A program made the translations under genes and the position numbers. A stretch of DNA of 64,000 bases from positions 9,017,001 through 9,081,000 of the forward strand of contig CM032126.1 in assembly GCA_018894105.1 (NCBI GenBank), given 5' to 3'. Positions 11,811-24,193 of the stretch are shown one piece after another. Source of the DNA: Jacaranda mimosifolia. Taxonomy: Eukaryota > Streptophyta > Magnoliopsida > Lamiales > Bignoniaceae. The notes beneath the pieces are model-generated. The model ran no database searches, was not told the origin of the DNA, and saw only the letters and a program-made list of their open reading frames with translations. The stretch's first letter is position 1. Every line of letters starts with the position of its first letter.

Positions 11811-13601
11811 CAACTTTTTAATAAAATACCCTTGATATGATAACGCGTTTCTGTTAAACTTTGTTAATATTTCAATATCTAGTTACATCATGGTTTAAAA
11901 ATTTTAGAATACTAATACAACTCCAATATGGCTGTTTGATATATATATATACAAATATTAGTTTTGATATACTAATAATACATCTTAAGAATATATCAAT
12001 AAAATTGCAATAAAAGCAGTACAAATTATTAAGAGAGTTCTTCGACATACTAGTGCAGCACTTAAATCTTACCATTATAAATACCACATCAAGGAGATCG
12101 ATACAATTTTTGACTTAAGGTAATTTTCGACAAGATTCACCTAATAAATTCTTTAAACAGACAAATTCTTGAGTTAGAGACCCATTTTATTTACTTTCAA
12201 TTTAGTGATTGATTTCCAAAAAGGAAAAACAACAATTGCATCAATTATAACGTATAATAGATTTATAGAGACTAGGTGCAAGTACACAGTAAAATAGATC
12301 CTCCCATGATAGTTTCAAATATAATGTCATAACCCAACTAATATGATTGGTAGATCGAAAAAAATCGATTTTCATAACAAATGCAAAGAGACAAAAAGAA
12401 AATTTAGATAAAAATGCAATATTTATCAATTACTTTAAAAAATATATTTTTGTTAATTTGTTTATCAATGGCATTTTTTTTTTTTAACAAATGTAAAAGA
12501 AGACGTGTAAAACATATCGGACATGTAATCGAAAGTGTCAAAGTTTTTTTTGGTTTTTTCTGTTTTTTGTTTTTGTTTTTGTTTTAAATTATAGACATGC
12601 TAAATAGTGTATTAGACACTTGTTGAAGATGTGTCGTGTTTGACATGAGAGATGTTAGATATAATGTATCAATACTTTAAAAAAATATTTCTATTATATC
12701 GAACATCTCTCATTATCTGTATATTGTTACGTTATAATACTTTATATAAATAATGAAATAATATTGTGTCGAATATATAATAATTATTGAATAATTATTA
12801 TATATCCAACCATATTCATAGATTACGTTATCTAAATGCATATACAAAATGATTACTACATGATATAAAAGTGTTTGTTAACAAACACGCATGTACTAAT
12901 AATGATAAAAAATAAGGTGTGTAGATTGATTCTTAGACGTAGACTTCTAATGGAATTTACAAAAACTTATGGTTTGCACATGGAATGACATAAGGAAATA
13001 AAATTAATAATACATTTTAAAATTACAAAAAGCACAAATAATTTTTTTTTTAATTTAGAATATTTTAAATATATCAATACAATTGAAAGTTTAGAATAAT
13101 ATGGACTAGGAAGTATTAACAGTGTCGAAATAGTTATGCTCAAAGCCGTAATATGGTACACAAAGAATTTTATGTGAATCAACGAGGTCTATCTTGTAAA
13201 GATACATATTTTTTAATTAATTTCTTTTTATTACTCAAAGCAGAAGTGATAAGCAGGATTTAGTGCAAATTGCTTGTGGACTCCGTCTAAGTTTTATAAA
13301 ATAATATTATGATAATCTCAAACTTAGAATTTAATGAAAATTAGAGTAAAGTCCAGACCAAGTACTAAATATTTAAATTTGTTGGTCTTTATTTATTTAT
13401 TTATTTATCTTTCTTTTTGGAATTAAAATGAAATGAGAACACGATAAAAATTCAGGTTGGGCCAAAATTTCAAATCCAATTGGCTAAAACTTATGTTTGG
13501 GCCTACATGGGTAAAGTCCAATTACTTGGATAAGTTAGAAGTGCAAATTAAATTTTGATTGCTACCAAAACAAATAATAATAGTTGTTTCTATATATATT
13601 C
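11077..13601. other. AT-rich intergenic DNA with microsatellites
   Basis: No gene seen. It holds a (TA)n tract near 11187-11210 and an (AAT)n tract near 11770-11808. Open frames here are short, AT-driven and without domain features. Confidence 0.5.
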
Positions 13602-13808
13602 TTAAAAGTGAAAGAATATGTCAAAAAGTTTTTGTGAAAATAATTGTTTAAATTTTTTGAGCTTTAAGAATAATATACTTTGGCTGCGTTTGGTTACAAT
13701 GATGAGATTGGGTGTGATAAGATTGAGATGGATATATAAGCTATATAATATGTGAATGTCATCTAATATTTTGTTTAGTTGTTAGGATTAATAATAATAA
13801 TAATAATA

Positions 13809-13846
<38 letters not shown>

Positions 13847-14027
13847 AAGTGAAAGAATATGTCAAAAAGTTTTTGTGAAAATAATTGTTTAAATTTTTTG
13901 AGCTCTAAGAATCATATACTTTGGCTGCATTTGGTTACAATGATGAGATTGGGTGTGATAAGATTGAGATGGATATATAAGCTATATAATATGTGAATGT
14001 CATCTAATATTTTGTTTAGTTGTTAGG

Positions 14028-14084
<57 letters not shown>

Positions 14085-14289
14085 TATTATTATTATTATT
14101 ATTAAAAGTGAAAGAATATGTCAAAAAGTTTTTGTGAAAATAATTGTTTAAATTTTTTGAGCTCTAAGAATCATATACTTTGGCTGCATTTGGTTACAAT
14201 GATGAGATTGGGTGTGATAAGATTGAGATGGATATATAAGCTATATAATATGTGAATGTCATCTAATATTTTGTTTAGTTGTTAGGATT
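13602..14289. repeat. Triplicated 188-bp segment separated by AAT/ATT palindromes
   Basis: A 188-bp unit starting TTAAAAGTGAAAGAATATG occurs at 13602-13789, 13843-14030 and 14102-14289 in direct order. The first two copies are followed by (AAT)n running into (ATT)n, a perfect inverted repeat of about 58 and 75 bases. Copies 2 and 3 share GCTCTAAGAATCATATAC and GCTGCATTTGG where copy 1 has GCTTTAAGAATAATATAC and GCTGCGTTTGG, so copies 2 and 3 are the youngest pair. Each unit includes the left end of the Tourist-like element that follows. Confidence 0.9.
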
Positions 14290-15350
14290 GAGAGTATGGA
14301 TATCCCAACAAAATATACTTTTGTTGTTTGATTGATAAGTATTGATTATGTGGGATATACTCAAATTTATTAAATTAATCTTATGCTCTATTGTAATGAC
14401 TAAAATGCCCATTTGTAACTTTAAATAATATAAGATGCATTTTGCGTACAATACCAGCAACTTTCCTTTACCAAAACATAGCAGACAAACCCATATTTGA
14501 AGTTTGAATTAGATGTGAAATGGTTAGTTAATTTTGATTTTTTCTGCATAATATGTTTCACAACTAAATTTGAAGGGGTTGTTCATAGTAGTAATTTTGG
14601 CACACTTGCTGTATTTGCTAAAATTTTATAGTAGAAAATAAATAAAATATATATATTTTTTTTATATATTACTAAAATTTTCAATCTTCTCAATACATTT
14701 ATTTAAATTTTTAGATGAGTAAAAGAAAAAAAATATTAAGATACAAGGAAAAAGAAAAAAAGTAAGTATTTGAAGTGAAAAATATTAGAAAATAGAAAAG
14801 AAGTTCAAAAATAATAATGAGAAAAATCTACTAAAAAACATACACAAATGGGGTAAGTGCTTGATATATAGTATAAATATTTTATCATTTGATGCTTAAC
14901 CATTACAGTATACAAAGTTCATAATAATAACACTTTTAAGTTGAATGTTTTAAATTTTTAAATACACCAATATATGAAATAGATGACATACATTAATTAG
15001 GTAATTTTATATTTTTTAAATAATTGATCAAAATTACATGAAAATTATATACTACATGCAAAAAATCAAAGAGAAACATATAATTAATAATTAAATAATA
15101 AAATAAAACTTGTGTACTAATTAGTACAATTTATAATTTGGGGACAAATATGTCTTTTTCATATTTTTGTAGTTGAAAATATTGGCCTTGATGTCATATC
15201 CCATCTCCTAGGTGGGATTCACAATTCCTTACTTTGTTGGATTGGAATTCAGATCACAAAATTATAAAGGGCCCAATATTTTTGAACTAAATAAGAAATT
15301 GAATTGGATAAATATTATATTTAATTCAATCATAGCAACCAAACGAAGCC
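14182..15350. mobile_element. Tourist/Harbinger-like TIR element
   Basis: The left end GGCTGCATTTGGTTACAATG and the reverse of the right end, GGCTTCGTTTGGTTGCTATG, match at 16 of 20 positions (17 of 20 using the older copy of the left end at 13682). The GxxTGxxTTTGGTT pattern is typical of Tourist-like MITEs. Both flanks are TTT, compatible with a 3-bp target duplication but weak in T-rich DNA. The interior is AT-rich with no transposase. Confidence 0.5.
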
Positions 15351-15689
15351 TTTACGAATTATGATGGTTCTCTTTTACGTTCAAATTTGCATTAACTTTC
15401 ATTATAATAATTTCATTTTGTGAATTGAATATATATTGTCCATTTCTAAAGTTATAAAATTGGAATCAAATAAAATGCAATTTTCAATCAAATGCTACAT
15501 GAGATGATGAGACAGGGTCGGCCAGGTCTCTTAATACAATTATAATAAACTATGAGCCCTCGTGAGAAAATATCAGTATTTGGAAGCATGTGTGTCGACT
15601 TGCAATTAGTTAAAACCAAAGCTGCAGCTGTATCTTAGCAGGTTTACGTCAGGTGAATAGCCTTAACATCGAGAAGCGTGTTTTTGTGT

Positions 15690-15930
15690 GTAAGTGGGAC
15701 TAATGGAACCCTATAGACTATATTTACAGCCAATCAGCAAGATGGGCTTATGGTGCACGTGGTCGCTCTTTATTGGCTGAGTAGAAAGGGGATTCTTATT
15801 GGGCGTATAGATATTTAAGGAGCAATTCTATTCTCGGCCTAACGAAGATGATCCGCAAAGGGGGCGGAACTGAGGCCGTGAGGCGGATCAATTCAAAATT
15901 GGAAAATAAATTATTGGGAATCATTTGAGG
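15690..15930 (+). promoter_or_regulatory. Isolated promoter-like island with a tiny ORF
   Basis: In very AT-rich surroundings this GC-richer stretch has CCAAT at 15730, a G-box CACGTG at 15756, reverse CCAAT (ATTGG) at 15772 and 15798, and a TATA-like TATTTAA at 15812. About 30 bases on, an ATG at 15848 opens a 26-codon frame (MIRKGGGTEAV... ending at TGA 15926-15928), basic and glycine-rich at its start. The leader would be only a few bases, which argues against efficient translation of that frame. It could be a promoter of a lost gene, of a non-coding RNA, or a chance cluster. I know of no matching peptide. Confidence 0.3.
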
Positions 15931-18900
15931 TGCATATTGTACCATAAATTTTCTATGAAAGTCCATTTTGGCGGGTTTTATTGGGAAATATACTAGGGAA
16001 TAAAAAATATATTTAATTTTTTTATTAAAAATACTTAGTATAATGTGTTTTTAAAGAGAATACGTTCGCTTTCAAATATAGAGATATTATTATGTATTAT
16101 CGTTACATTAATATAATAAAAATACATTATTATTATTATATATTTTTTATTTATATACGTACATGCAGTTTTTGATATGGCTCAAATTTATACATCACAC
16201 AATACAAGTGTGAGAACAATGAAATTAAACAAAATAACCACTCAACTGTTATTATATTAAGATTATAAGTAAAAGATGTAATATATATACATATGTGTAT
16301 ATGAAAAGTCAAGTTAGAATTATTTTGTTTTTCAAAATATTTTGAAAAAGCAAATAGTGCTTTATAAGAAAAATAATCTCCTCCCAGAAAAAATAAATAA
16401 ATATATATATATATATATTTGATTTCAATCCTAGTAAATGAAAATATTCCCACAAAATGAAAACCAAACATTAAAAAAGACTGCTAATTGTTACTCTTTC
16501 TACCCCAAACTAAATATATTTATAATTTTTTTTCTCAAGTTATTATTATTTTTTATATTTACGTATAATCTCCCTTTTCCAAGAGATTTTTTTTTTCTTT
16601 TTCAAATTAGTAGTACCAACTCATCTGAAATAATGATGTGAAATCTTAATTTTATTGCAAGTATATTCAATTTGTATCTTTCGTAATTTCTATCTTGATG
16701 CTGCTAAAAAATAGAGTTAAGATCTTTCGGAAAACAGCAGCGTATCTGTCCATTTTTTTCTCTGAGACACGTGCATAGAGATCCCTTTATATCCAAAGTT
16801 CTCCAACTCTGGGAACTTTTATGAGTATTTTCTTATGTATAAATTCTTTTTGAACTCAGTACTTACAACTTTTTAGTCTTGAGAGACTTAAACTCATTTG
16901 GGTTTTTTCTGCTCCTTTATGAGCTTGACTTATCCTTCGGACTCTCCGATGCTTTTACTTAATTAATTAATTTCAAATTTATTGTCATTTTTTATCAATA
17001 TATTAAATTGTTCTTATATTTAAAATTTTATAACAATTCAAAATAATAGAATATTAGTTTCGTATGTATGCATTTTAATTATTTGTTTAGGTTGTGAAAA
17101 AATCTTTAACTTATCTATGGTATGTAATCTTAATTTGCTAAGTTCATACCTCGTTTCTTACTTACCACAAAATAATATAGTTAGTTAAATTGCCAAACTT
17201 TGACTAAATGATTAATTTAAACTTACGTTGAAAAAATAAAGAGCCAACTGAACATTATAAATATCTGTATAATTATAATGTCAACCATCAGATTGGGTCT
17301 GAACAATATACCCTAACTACAGTGAAATTAAACAAATTGGTACAATTCTGCCAGACTGCACATTTTATAATGAATGTTAACATGATATATCAACCATCAA
17401 TAGAGGCTGCTACATAATGGGTACTTAATTTTTGTGGCTGTACTTGGCTGTCAATATTTATTTCAGACCATCAAAAATTAAACAAAGAAGAATCACCATT
17501 GAATTTCCTTTTTTTTCTTTCTTTCTTTCTTTCTTTTTTTTTTTTTTTGTTCAAATTAATCCTAAATTAATTGGGTTGGGGATTTGATGCGGACAAATTA
17601 AAGTGGTGCATATATATGATAAACATGGTCTCCTTCCCAAGCACGTGATGTCCAAATCAATGGCCCCCCTTCCTGGCAACAACATAGTATATAAAAAATA
17701 TCCATGCTTCTCTCTTGGAAATTGGAACTATTAATATTAAACCAAAATGCACTTGACATCAAGATTAGTAGTGTTGAAATTGTGTGTTAAGTAGTAATTA
17801 CTTTTATTTTTCCATATTAATAATTTTTAAAAATTTAATAGAATCATTGTTGTGTTTAAAATTTGTAATAAGCAAAAATTATTTTTACTTTGTCATAATA
17901 ATAATTTTCATAAATTTAATAGGACCAATAATTGTGATTAAACTGTCATTATTGATAAATAATATACTACAACATAAATATAATTATAAATTTATTATGG
18001 CAAGTTTTACTGTCGTTGAGTTATCACTATATGTATATAAATAATTATTAATAATAAAAATTTATATATAATTTGAGTATCATTAATTTTTAATTGTGAC
18101 AGCTTATACATACACAATTACATATTATTAATAATCCTTATATATGTAAAAATTATTATTGTTGTAATAATTAAAATATAGTTTTTTTGTCACCAAATAC
18201 ATAACTAAAGACGATTTTGATGTGGTTACTATATTTATTTTTGTTGAAATGTGAATATGTTGTAACCATTTTGACTAATTAATTTGGACAGAAGTTGTTT
18301 TTATTGATGTGAATAACTGAACATGCGAGAAATCCAAATATGTGCAGGCTGTGACTAATTGGACATTGATTGTTATGTGTATAGATAGGTTTATAAATGT
18401 GTGATTGGAGTTGTCACAGCGAATTATGTGGACCACATCTATATATAAGTCCCATATTTGTGTTGTCCGTTTTCAAATCTTTCATACCTAATCTATCATA
18501 TCATTAAAATAGCATTGATTTTCTAACTATGGAATTTGTGAATGTATTTTTCAAGGAACTATCAAAATTATTTGTTAGTGTGAAATCATTTATTAAATAT
18601 CAATAAACATGCGGAAATTATTTTATGAATTAAAAAAGAAAAAACTTAAAGATAGTTTGCCATCTGTTTGGATTAAATTTTTTTAGGACCTTTCATGACT
18701 TATAAAACTCAAGATATTAATTGGAATTTTGTTGACTTATCAAATTCAAGAAATTAATTAATTGTGAATCCATTATTTGTATTTCTCAAAATCTATCAAT
18801 TCATATTTTAATTAATTTCATAATATAAGAAAATGTTTTTGTCATGTTTGAATTCCCATATTAAGAGATCACTATTTCTTTTCTGATAAGGAGTCGGCTC

Positions 18901-19601
18901 GCAATACAAGCAAATTATGAAAGGAGTTAAAATACCTTTTTGTGAAAATCCTCAAAGGCTTTTAGACCAACTACCTTTTGAAATTTTTGTTTCCCGTAAT
19001 TTCTAATTTTAAGTTATATGCTATTTGAACTTCTAAATTGGAGGCGCCAATTATTGATGAATTACATGTTTATCTCAATATTTTGTTTTATAATAATTAT
19101 AGGTCTAGCTTGTGCAATTAATTTATAAATGTACTTGGCTAGTATCATGGATTCAGACAGTGAAAAATACTAAGAAAAAAAATATATTTTTTCTTTGTTT
19201 TTGAATGAAAAGTGGAAAACTTGAAGAGAATGTAAACCTCTCTTCAAAAGGCTATAAAAATTCAATTTCTATTTTCTTCCATTGTATTTTTAGTATTAAA
19301 CTTGAAGCCCTAATTAATCTCAGTTTTAATGATCACTAGAAATAAGTTAGTAACAAAAATGTTCCTCCATTTTTCTTAACAACAAAACCTTTCTCTGATG
19401 TAAATCGACTGGCTGAAGACAATTACCGGCCCACTAGAAGAATAAAGAGACAATAATGGAAGTTTGAGTGGCTCTTTGTTTTGTGGTATTTCTACTAGGA
19501 TTTGATGCTCAAATTTTAGGTAGTGAAGAAAGGGCCGGGTTATCAAAGATGGTGTCAAATTGGATAGGTTGAGAATAACGCAATTGGTTTCAAGTTCGAA
19601 T
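15931..19601. other. AT-rich intergenic DNA, no gene recognised
   Basis: It holds pyrimidine tracts (17512-17548), a (TA)n near 16400 and a TATATATAA at about 18440 without a convincing gene behind it. Short open frames have no domain features. Confidence 0.5.
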
Positions 19602-20428
19602 TAGGAGTGTAAATTGAGTCGAGCCGGTTTGCGAGTTGGCTCAGCTTGAGCTTGAGACTATTTGAGCTTGACCTTGGAATTGAGCCAAGCGTGAGCTTTA
19701 AGATGGTGGCTCGAAGGCTCGCGAGCCGACTCACGAGTCATAGTATTTTTTAAAATAATATATAAAAATAATAATTAACAATATGTGCCACATATTGAGT
19801 TAATTTCCAAAACATAATTCAATTATTCACTTATATATTACTTATTAATAAATAATAATTTATAATATACTAGTTTATAATTTGTAAAATACTAAAAATA
19901 AATAGCATGATATATTTGAAAAAAATGTAAATTTTCTAATTCAAATAATTTTATAAAAATATATAACTATATAATAAAATTTCATTGTTTAATATATTAT
20001 ATATGATTACTGCATTTTTTCAAATTTAATAATGCAAATATGAAATGGAAATTCATCATTATTTTAACCTAATTATTTTTATATTTTAATGTTCAAACAT
20101 CAAAAGTCAAAGAAATAATCTTACTTGAAATTTATAAAAAATTGATTGACCTTTTGAAAAATTGATGCTGCTGTTGGATTTGCTAATATATAGTATTTCT
20201 TGAGAGTTTAACAGGAAATAGTGAGGACTAAATTGAGCTTGAGCTCAAGCTCGCACGTTGAATGTGGCATACGCTGGATGAGCTTGAGCTTTTCTCAAGC
20301 TCAATTGTGGCTCGATATCTTATGAGCTCATCGAGCTCGAGCTTGAGCTTGATATTTACCAACGAGCTCAAGCTTGAGCCTAAAATTTGGAGCTCGATAA
20401 GCTCGAGCTCGGCTCGTTTACAACCTTA
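19602..20428. mobile_element. Non-autonomous hAT-like element, GAGCTCGAGC-rich family
   Basis: The left end TAGGAGTGTAAATTGAGTCG and the right end CGTTTACAACCTTA are imperfect inverted repeats. Both subterminal zones are full of GAGCTTGAGCTCGAGC-type repeats, with an AT-rich centre. The flanking octamers GTTCGAAT (19594-19601) and GGTTGAAT (20429-20436) agree at 6 of 8 bases. It is related to the element at 31418-31926, which has a perfect 8-bp duplication. Confidence 0.6.
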
Positions 20429-20436
20429 GGTTGAAT

Positions 20437-21599
20437 TAATACTTTAAGGACTGAGGAGGCATTCAAAGAGTAGAATTGATCTTGTTTTTGCATCTGATTA
20501 AGTTCTGAAATCATAAATTGAGTTAGAGGTATTGGGTATCTTCTAAACAAAATCCTTCGACACTCAATTAAGTGAAAAAAATTCTGAAAAAAAGAAGTAA
20601 ATTTACAACTAAGAGCAAAAGTTGAAATACATGCGTACCAAAATTTGAATAATAATCCCTTTAATTGAGTGTATTCGATCAATACAAAATGTTCATGAAT
20701 AATTTGATAAGACAAATATTTATCTTGGTGGGTTGGATTAATTTGACTGAATATGAGTCGATTTGTATCAATTTGTTGTATCCTAGGCCTTTTTAAGTAC
20801 TTAAAAAGACTTGGGACAAATGTGCAATTCATTAAAGGTGGCCAAATCATTCTCCATTCTCATGAAATAATCTTCTCATGAAATTATCAGTCATTTAATC
20901 AAGTGTATATCTCGAGTACTAATCTTATCACGTATTTACTCTCATTTATTTAATTTGTCTTCCCTTTTGAAATTCGTCTAACAAAATATATAGAAAGAAT
21001 CTAAATCCCATTCAGTAAATATCTTCTTATTCATAATCCAAGCTAGTTTCAACTGTAAAAACAAATGATCAATTTTATTTTTTTTCAAATCTATTATTCT
21101 TATTTAGTTATTTATTTGCACCTCTCAAATAAGTCTACATCTTTTCAGATGATATTTTTGGAATGCGATAATTAATTTGATCTTACTAAGTCTTATTATA
21201 CTTCTAAGAGCAATTGTATAAAAAGAAGCAATTAAGAGATATTTGTGTGTGTGTGTGTGTGTGTATATAAGTAAGAATTCAATCAATTTGATCATTGATC
21301 TCTGTATCACGATCGTTAGATTGCATGAAAATATAAATATTGATATATGTAGAACTACAAACGAATGTAGATAGATAGAAGAAGGGATTAGACATATATG
21401 GAGAAGAGGAGAAGGAAAGTTAGCTACTATTGTACATACATATTTAGAAATAAAAAAAATAAAAGTTAAGAGGACAACTCAAATGTTTATTTTAGTAGAA
21501 ACAACATATCTAATTTCAACTATAATTTTCTAAATAATATATAAAATATATTTATAAATAAATAATTTTATTTCAAAAATTTTCAAATAAAGACATTTA
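20437..21599. other. Intergenic DNA, nothing recognised
   Basis: A (GT)n microsatellite lies at about 21245-21262. A 156-codon minus-strand frame (20380-20850) overlaps the end of the neighbouring transposon and shows no domain, so it is not called a gene. Confidence 0.45.
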
Positions 21600-21799
21600 A
21601 AAAAATTTGAGATCAACTACGATCAATCCGTAGCTGCTTGTAAAAATTTATAGTTTTGGCTACGAAATTGTCCTAACCAAATTCAAAGCTAAGGCTCTTG
21701 TAACTAATCCTCGCTACGACTAATCTATAACTGATAATCAATTATATATATATATTAATTTTCATATAAATAATACATAACTAATCTATTACACTTCAA

Positions 21800-22290
21800 A
21801 ATGGATGGCAATGGGTCCAGGTAAATCGGGGACCCACCCCATCTGGAATGAAACAAATGGGGTTCGGGACGGGTATTGAGTTTTGATTAGAAAAACCCGC
21901 TTGGGCCCGGGAGGGGTTACGGGTTTAGGTGGACCTGCCCCGGACCCATCCCGTACAAGTATAAGTATCTAGTATACTAAAATACTATATTAGAAAATTA
22001 GGGCTTTTCTTTCTTTTTACTTGTTTCAATTTTATTCTCTCAAACCTACTACCCACACAGCAAAATCTGTACATTCAAGTAATGATGAAGAAGAGAGGGT
22101 TTAAAAAAAAAATACAAAAAAAAAAGGGTTATGCGGGTCCAACCCACTAGGTTCGGGGCCAAGGGAAGGCGGGGCGGGGCGGGGCCTCTCAATTTTTAGG
22201 CGGGGCAGGTCTTGGGTCTCTCAATTTTTAAGCGGGGCGGGTCTCGGGTCCTGCTAAACTTGCCCTAGACCCGCTCCATGGCCATCCCTA
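21800..22290. mobile_element. Non-autonomous hAT-like element, GGGTCC/GGCGGG-rich
   Basis: It is flanked by perfect 8-bp copies of CACTTCAA (21792-21799 and 22291-22298), extended to CACTTCAAAA if two more bases are counted. The right end CCATGGCCATCCCTA and the left end AATGGATGGCAATGGG are inverted repeats (left end with two changes from TAGGGATGG). The subterminal parts are GC-rich (GGGGCGGGGCGGGGCC), which stands out in this region. No ORF. TSD length and TIR fit the hAT superfamily. Confidence 0.7.
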
Positions 22291-22311
22291 CACTTCAAAA
22301 GTACAATGCCG

Positions 22312-22425
22312 TAGGTTTTTTTTTATTTATTTATCCACATGCACATCAGGATCCATTAGGGCTCGAACTCCTGACCTCTCACATTATGTGGAAAACTTAT
22401 GTCATTGGATCATAAGTCACTTGGC
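22312..22425 (-). mobile_element. Possible tRNA-derived SINE
   Basis: On the minus strand GAGTTCGAGCCCT resembles an RNA polymerase III B box (GGTTCGANNCC). The 3' side runs into TAAATAAATAAAAAAAAA. Flanks ACAATGCCG (22303-22311) and ACAATGCTG (22426-22434) are near-identical, as expected for a target duplication. The A box is not clear. Confidence 0.4.
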
Positions 22426-22572
22426 ACAATGCTGCAAATTGATAATTAATAGTTTTTGTTGATTACAATTAAAAAAAATTATATTTTCTACAAAAATCTG
22501 TAGCTATATATAGCTACAAAAATAAATTCATAGCAAATTTTTCATGAAAAATACTTAAGTTTTTGATAGTGA

Positions 22573-24190
22573 AAGTAAGTTGGTCATAATAATTACCAAT
22601 GATGATATTATAATTAAAAAAAGAAATAATAATTTCATTATTTTAATTCTCATCTTTTATACCTACGCTAAATTTTGAATTGTATAATGCCAATGTCTTT
22701 TCTATTTTCGTTTATATTTAAATTTGTTGTATTCTTATTCAATTTTATTCTTGCATACTAATTATTCATGAAGATGAGACTGAAAATGAGACAAAAGTTG
22801 TGATTGGATGACATATCATCTTTCTGAGAATTTATTTTGTAATAAAAGAGTGGGAAACATTACATCTATACTATATATATATATAAAAAAAAGGACTCTT
22901 ACACACTTAAAGTAGCAATTACGCAATATCACATCAAATTTTGAACTATTAATTATACTTTTAATTTTTAATTTAATTTCAAAAGTACATTAATCTTTTG
23001 ATATAAAATTAAAAAATACAAGTAATATGGTCAAAACATAATAAATTTTTTTATTGAATATGCAGATAAATATACATATCCCACATTTTTAGACTTATGA
23101 CATAGGAAGTATTTATTATATATGAGTTATATTAATCGGTAGTTAATACTATACTATTTAGTGTTATTATTGTTAAAATTATGTTATCGTTTAACTACAC
23201 TATATAAAAAATAAGTGTTATCAATATAATTAGCAAATACTTAGCATAAACAATATGATAAATTAAATTTATGCATATGAAAATGAATGGACTTGACAAC
23301 TAATTTAGAAAAATGAAAAGTGAGATTGAAATATGTGTTTGGATATTTTTTTTAAAGAAAACAATAAAATGATAACGTATGATGTTATATATTTGTTTAG
23401 ATTACGTTTGGTTGGTAGCTAATTTTAAAGATTTTTTTAATTTAAATTTATGTATGTATGCACATAAAAAATTTATTACAATTTAAATTTTGAACTTTAA
23501 ATTTATTTATATAAAAATAATATTATTAGACCAATTAATTTTTTTTTTAATAATATAAAGTTGCTCGGTTACAATTTTTTGAAAACTTTTTGTGACTTTT
23601 GATAAATTATCTGTTGTAGTGTACCATGCATTGATGTTAGTTGACATGTAATACATATGTGTAAACAATGTATCTTTACAAACGTACATTTATAAGTACA
23701 TATCTTAATAATTGTTTGCACGTAATTTTATGCTGATAAAGTATTTTTAAAGGATTATATTATTTGTGTATATTTTTATACGCGTTACATTTAAAAATTG
23801 ACATGTATATAAAATATATATTTGTAATTTGTATAATTAAAAAATAATAGGCACATAAAGAATAAACTTCAGAGTGCATTACTAGTTAAAAAAAAAGAAT
23901 TCAAAAGTCATTTGAATATTGAGTTTACCTTGTGATAAAAGAAGTTATTGAATAAATGATGAGGTTATTTGAATATATAATTTTGGTATTATAATTTTTA
24001 TTTTAGAGATAAAATAAACTTATTTTATAATAAAAATATAGATAATTTCGCATAATATATTTTTGTAATTGTACGTCTACTTAGTCAACGAGTTCTAAAA
24101 GAAAAATGAAAAATAAAGTTGTAAATATCACCAAATGGTACACTCATTAGATAATTAATAGAGACAAAAGTTGCATGATATAACAAAAAT
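22573..24190. other. AT-rich intergenic DNA upstream of EFL3
   Basis: No gene or element ends recognised. It presumably contains distal promoter DNA of the ELF4-like gene. Confidence 0.45.
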
Positions 24191-24193
24191 AAG

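Larger units (their letters stand above)
21600..22572. mobile_element. Remnant of a CACTA-like element end with two nested insertions
   Basis: The right border read on the minus strand is CACTATCAAAAACTTAAG, with repeated GTAGCTACAAAAAT / CTACGGATTG motifs at both sides (21615-21720 and 22490-22530), like CACTA subterminal repeats. The hAT-like element at 21800 and the possible SINE at 22312 lie inside. A matching left terminus was not found, so the left border is approximate. Confidence 0.35.

Noticed and set aside
16151..16641. Two open frames on opposite strands
   Set aside because: Both are dominated by Ile, Phe, Tyr and Lys codons from (TA)n and T tracts. No family resemblance.
18440..18608. 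TATATATAA followed by a 25-codon frame from 18531
   Set aside because: AT-rich chance pattern; the peptide is Lys/Phe/Val-rich as expected for random AT-rich codons, and no further exon was visible.
20380..20850. 156-codon minus-strand frame
   Set aside because: It overlaps a hAT-like element end, has no domain pattern and shows AT-driven composition. I see no start context or neighbours to support it.
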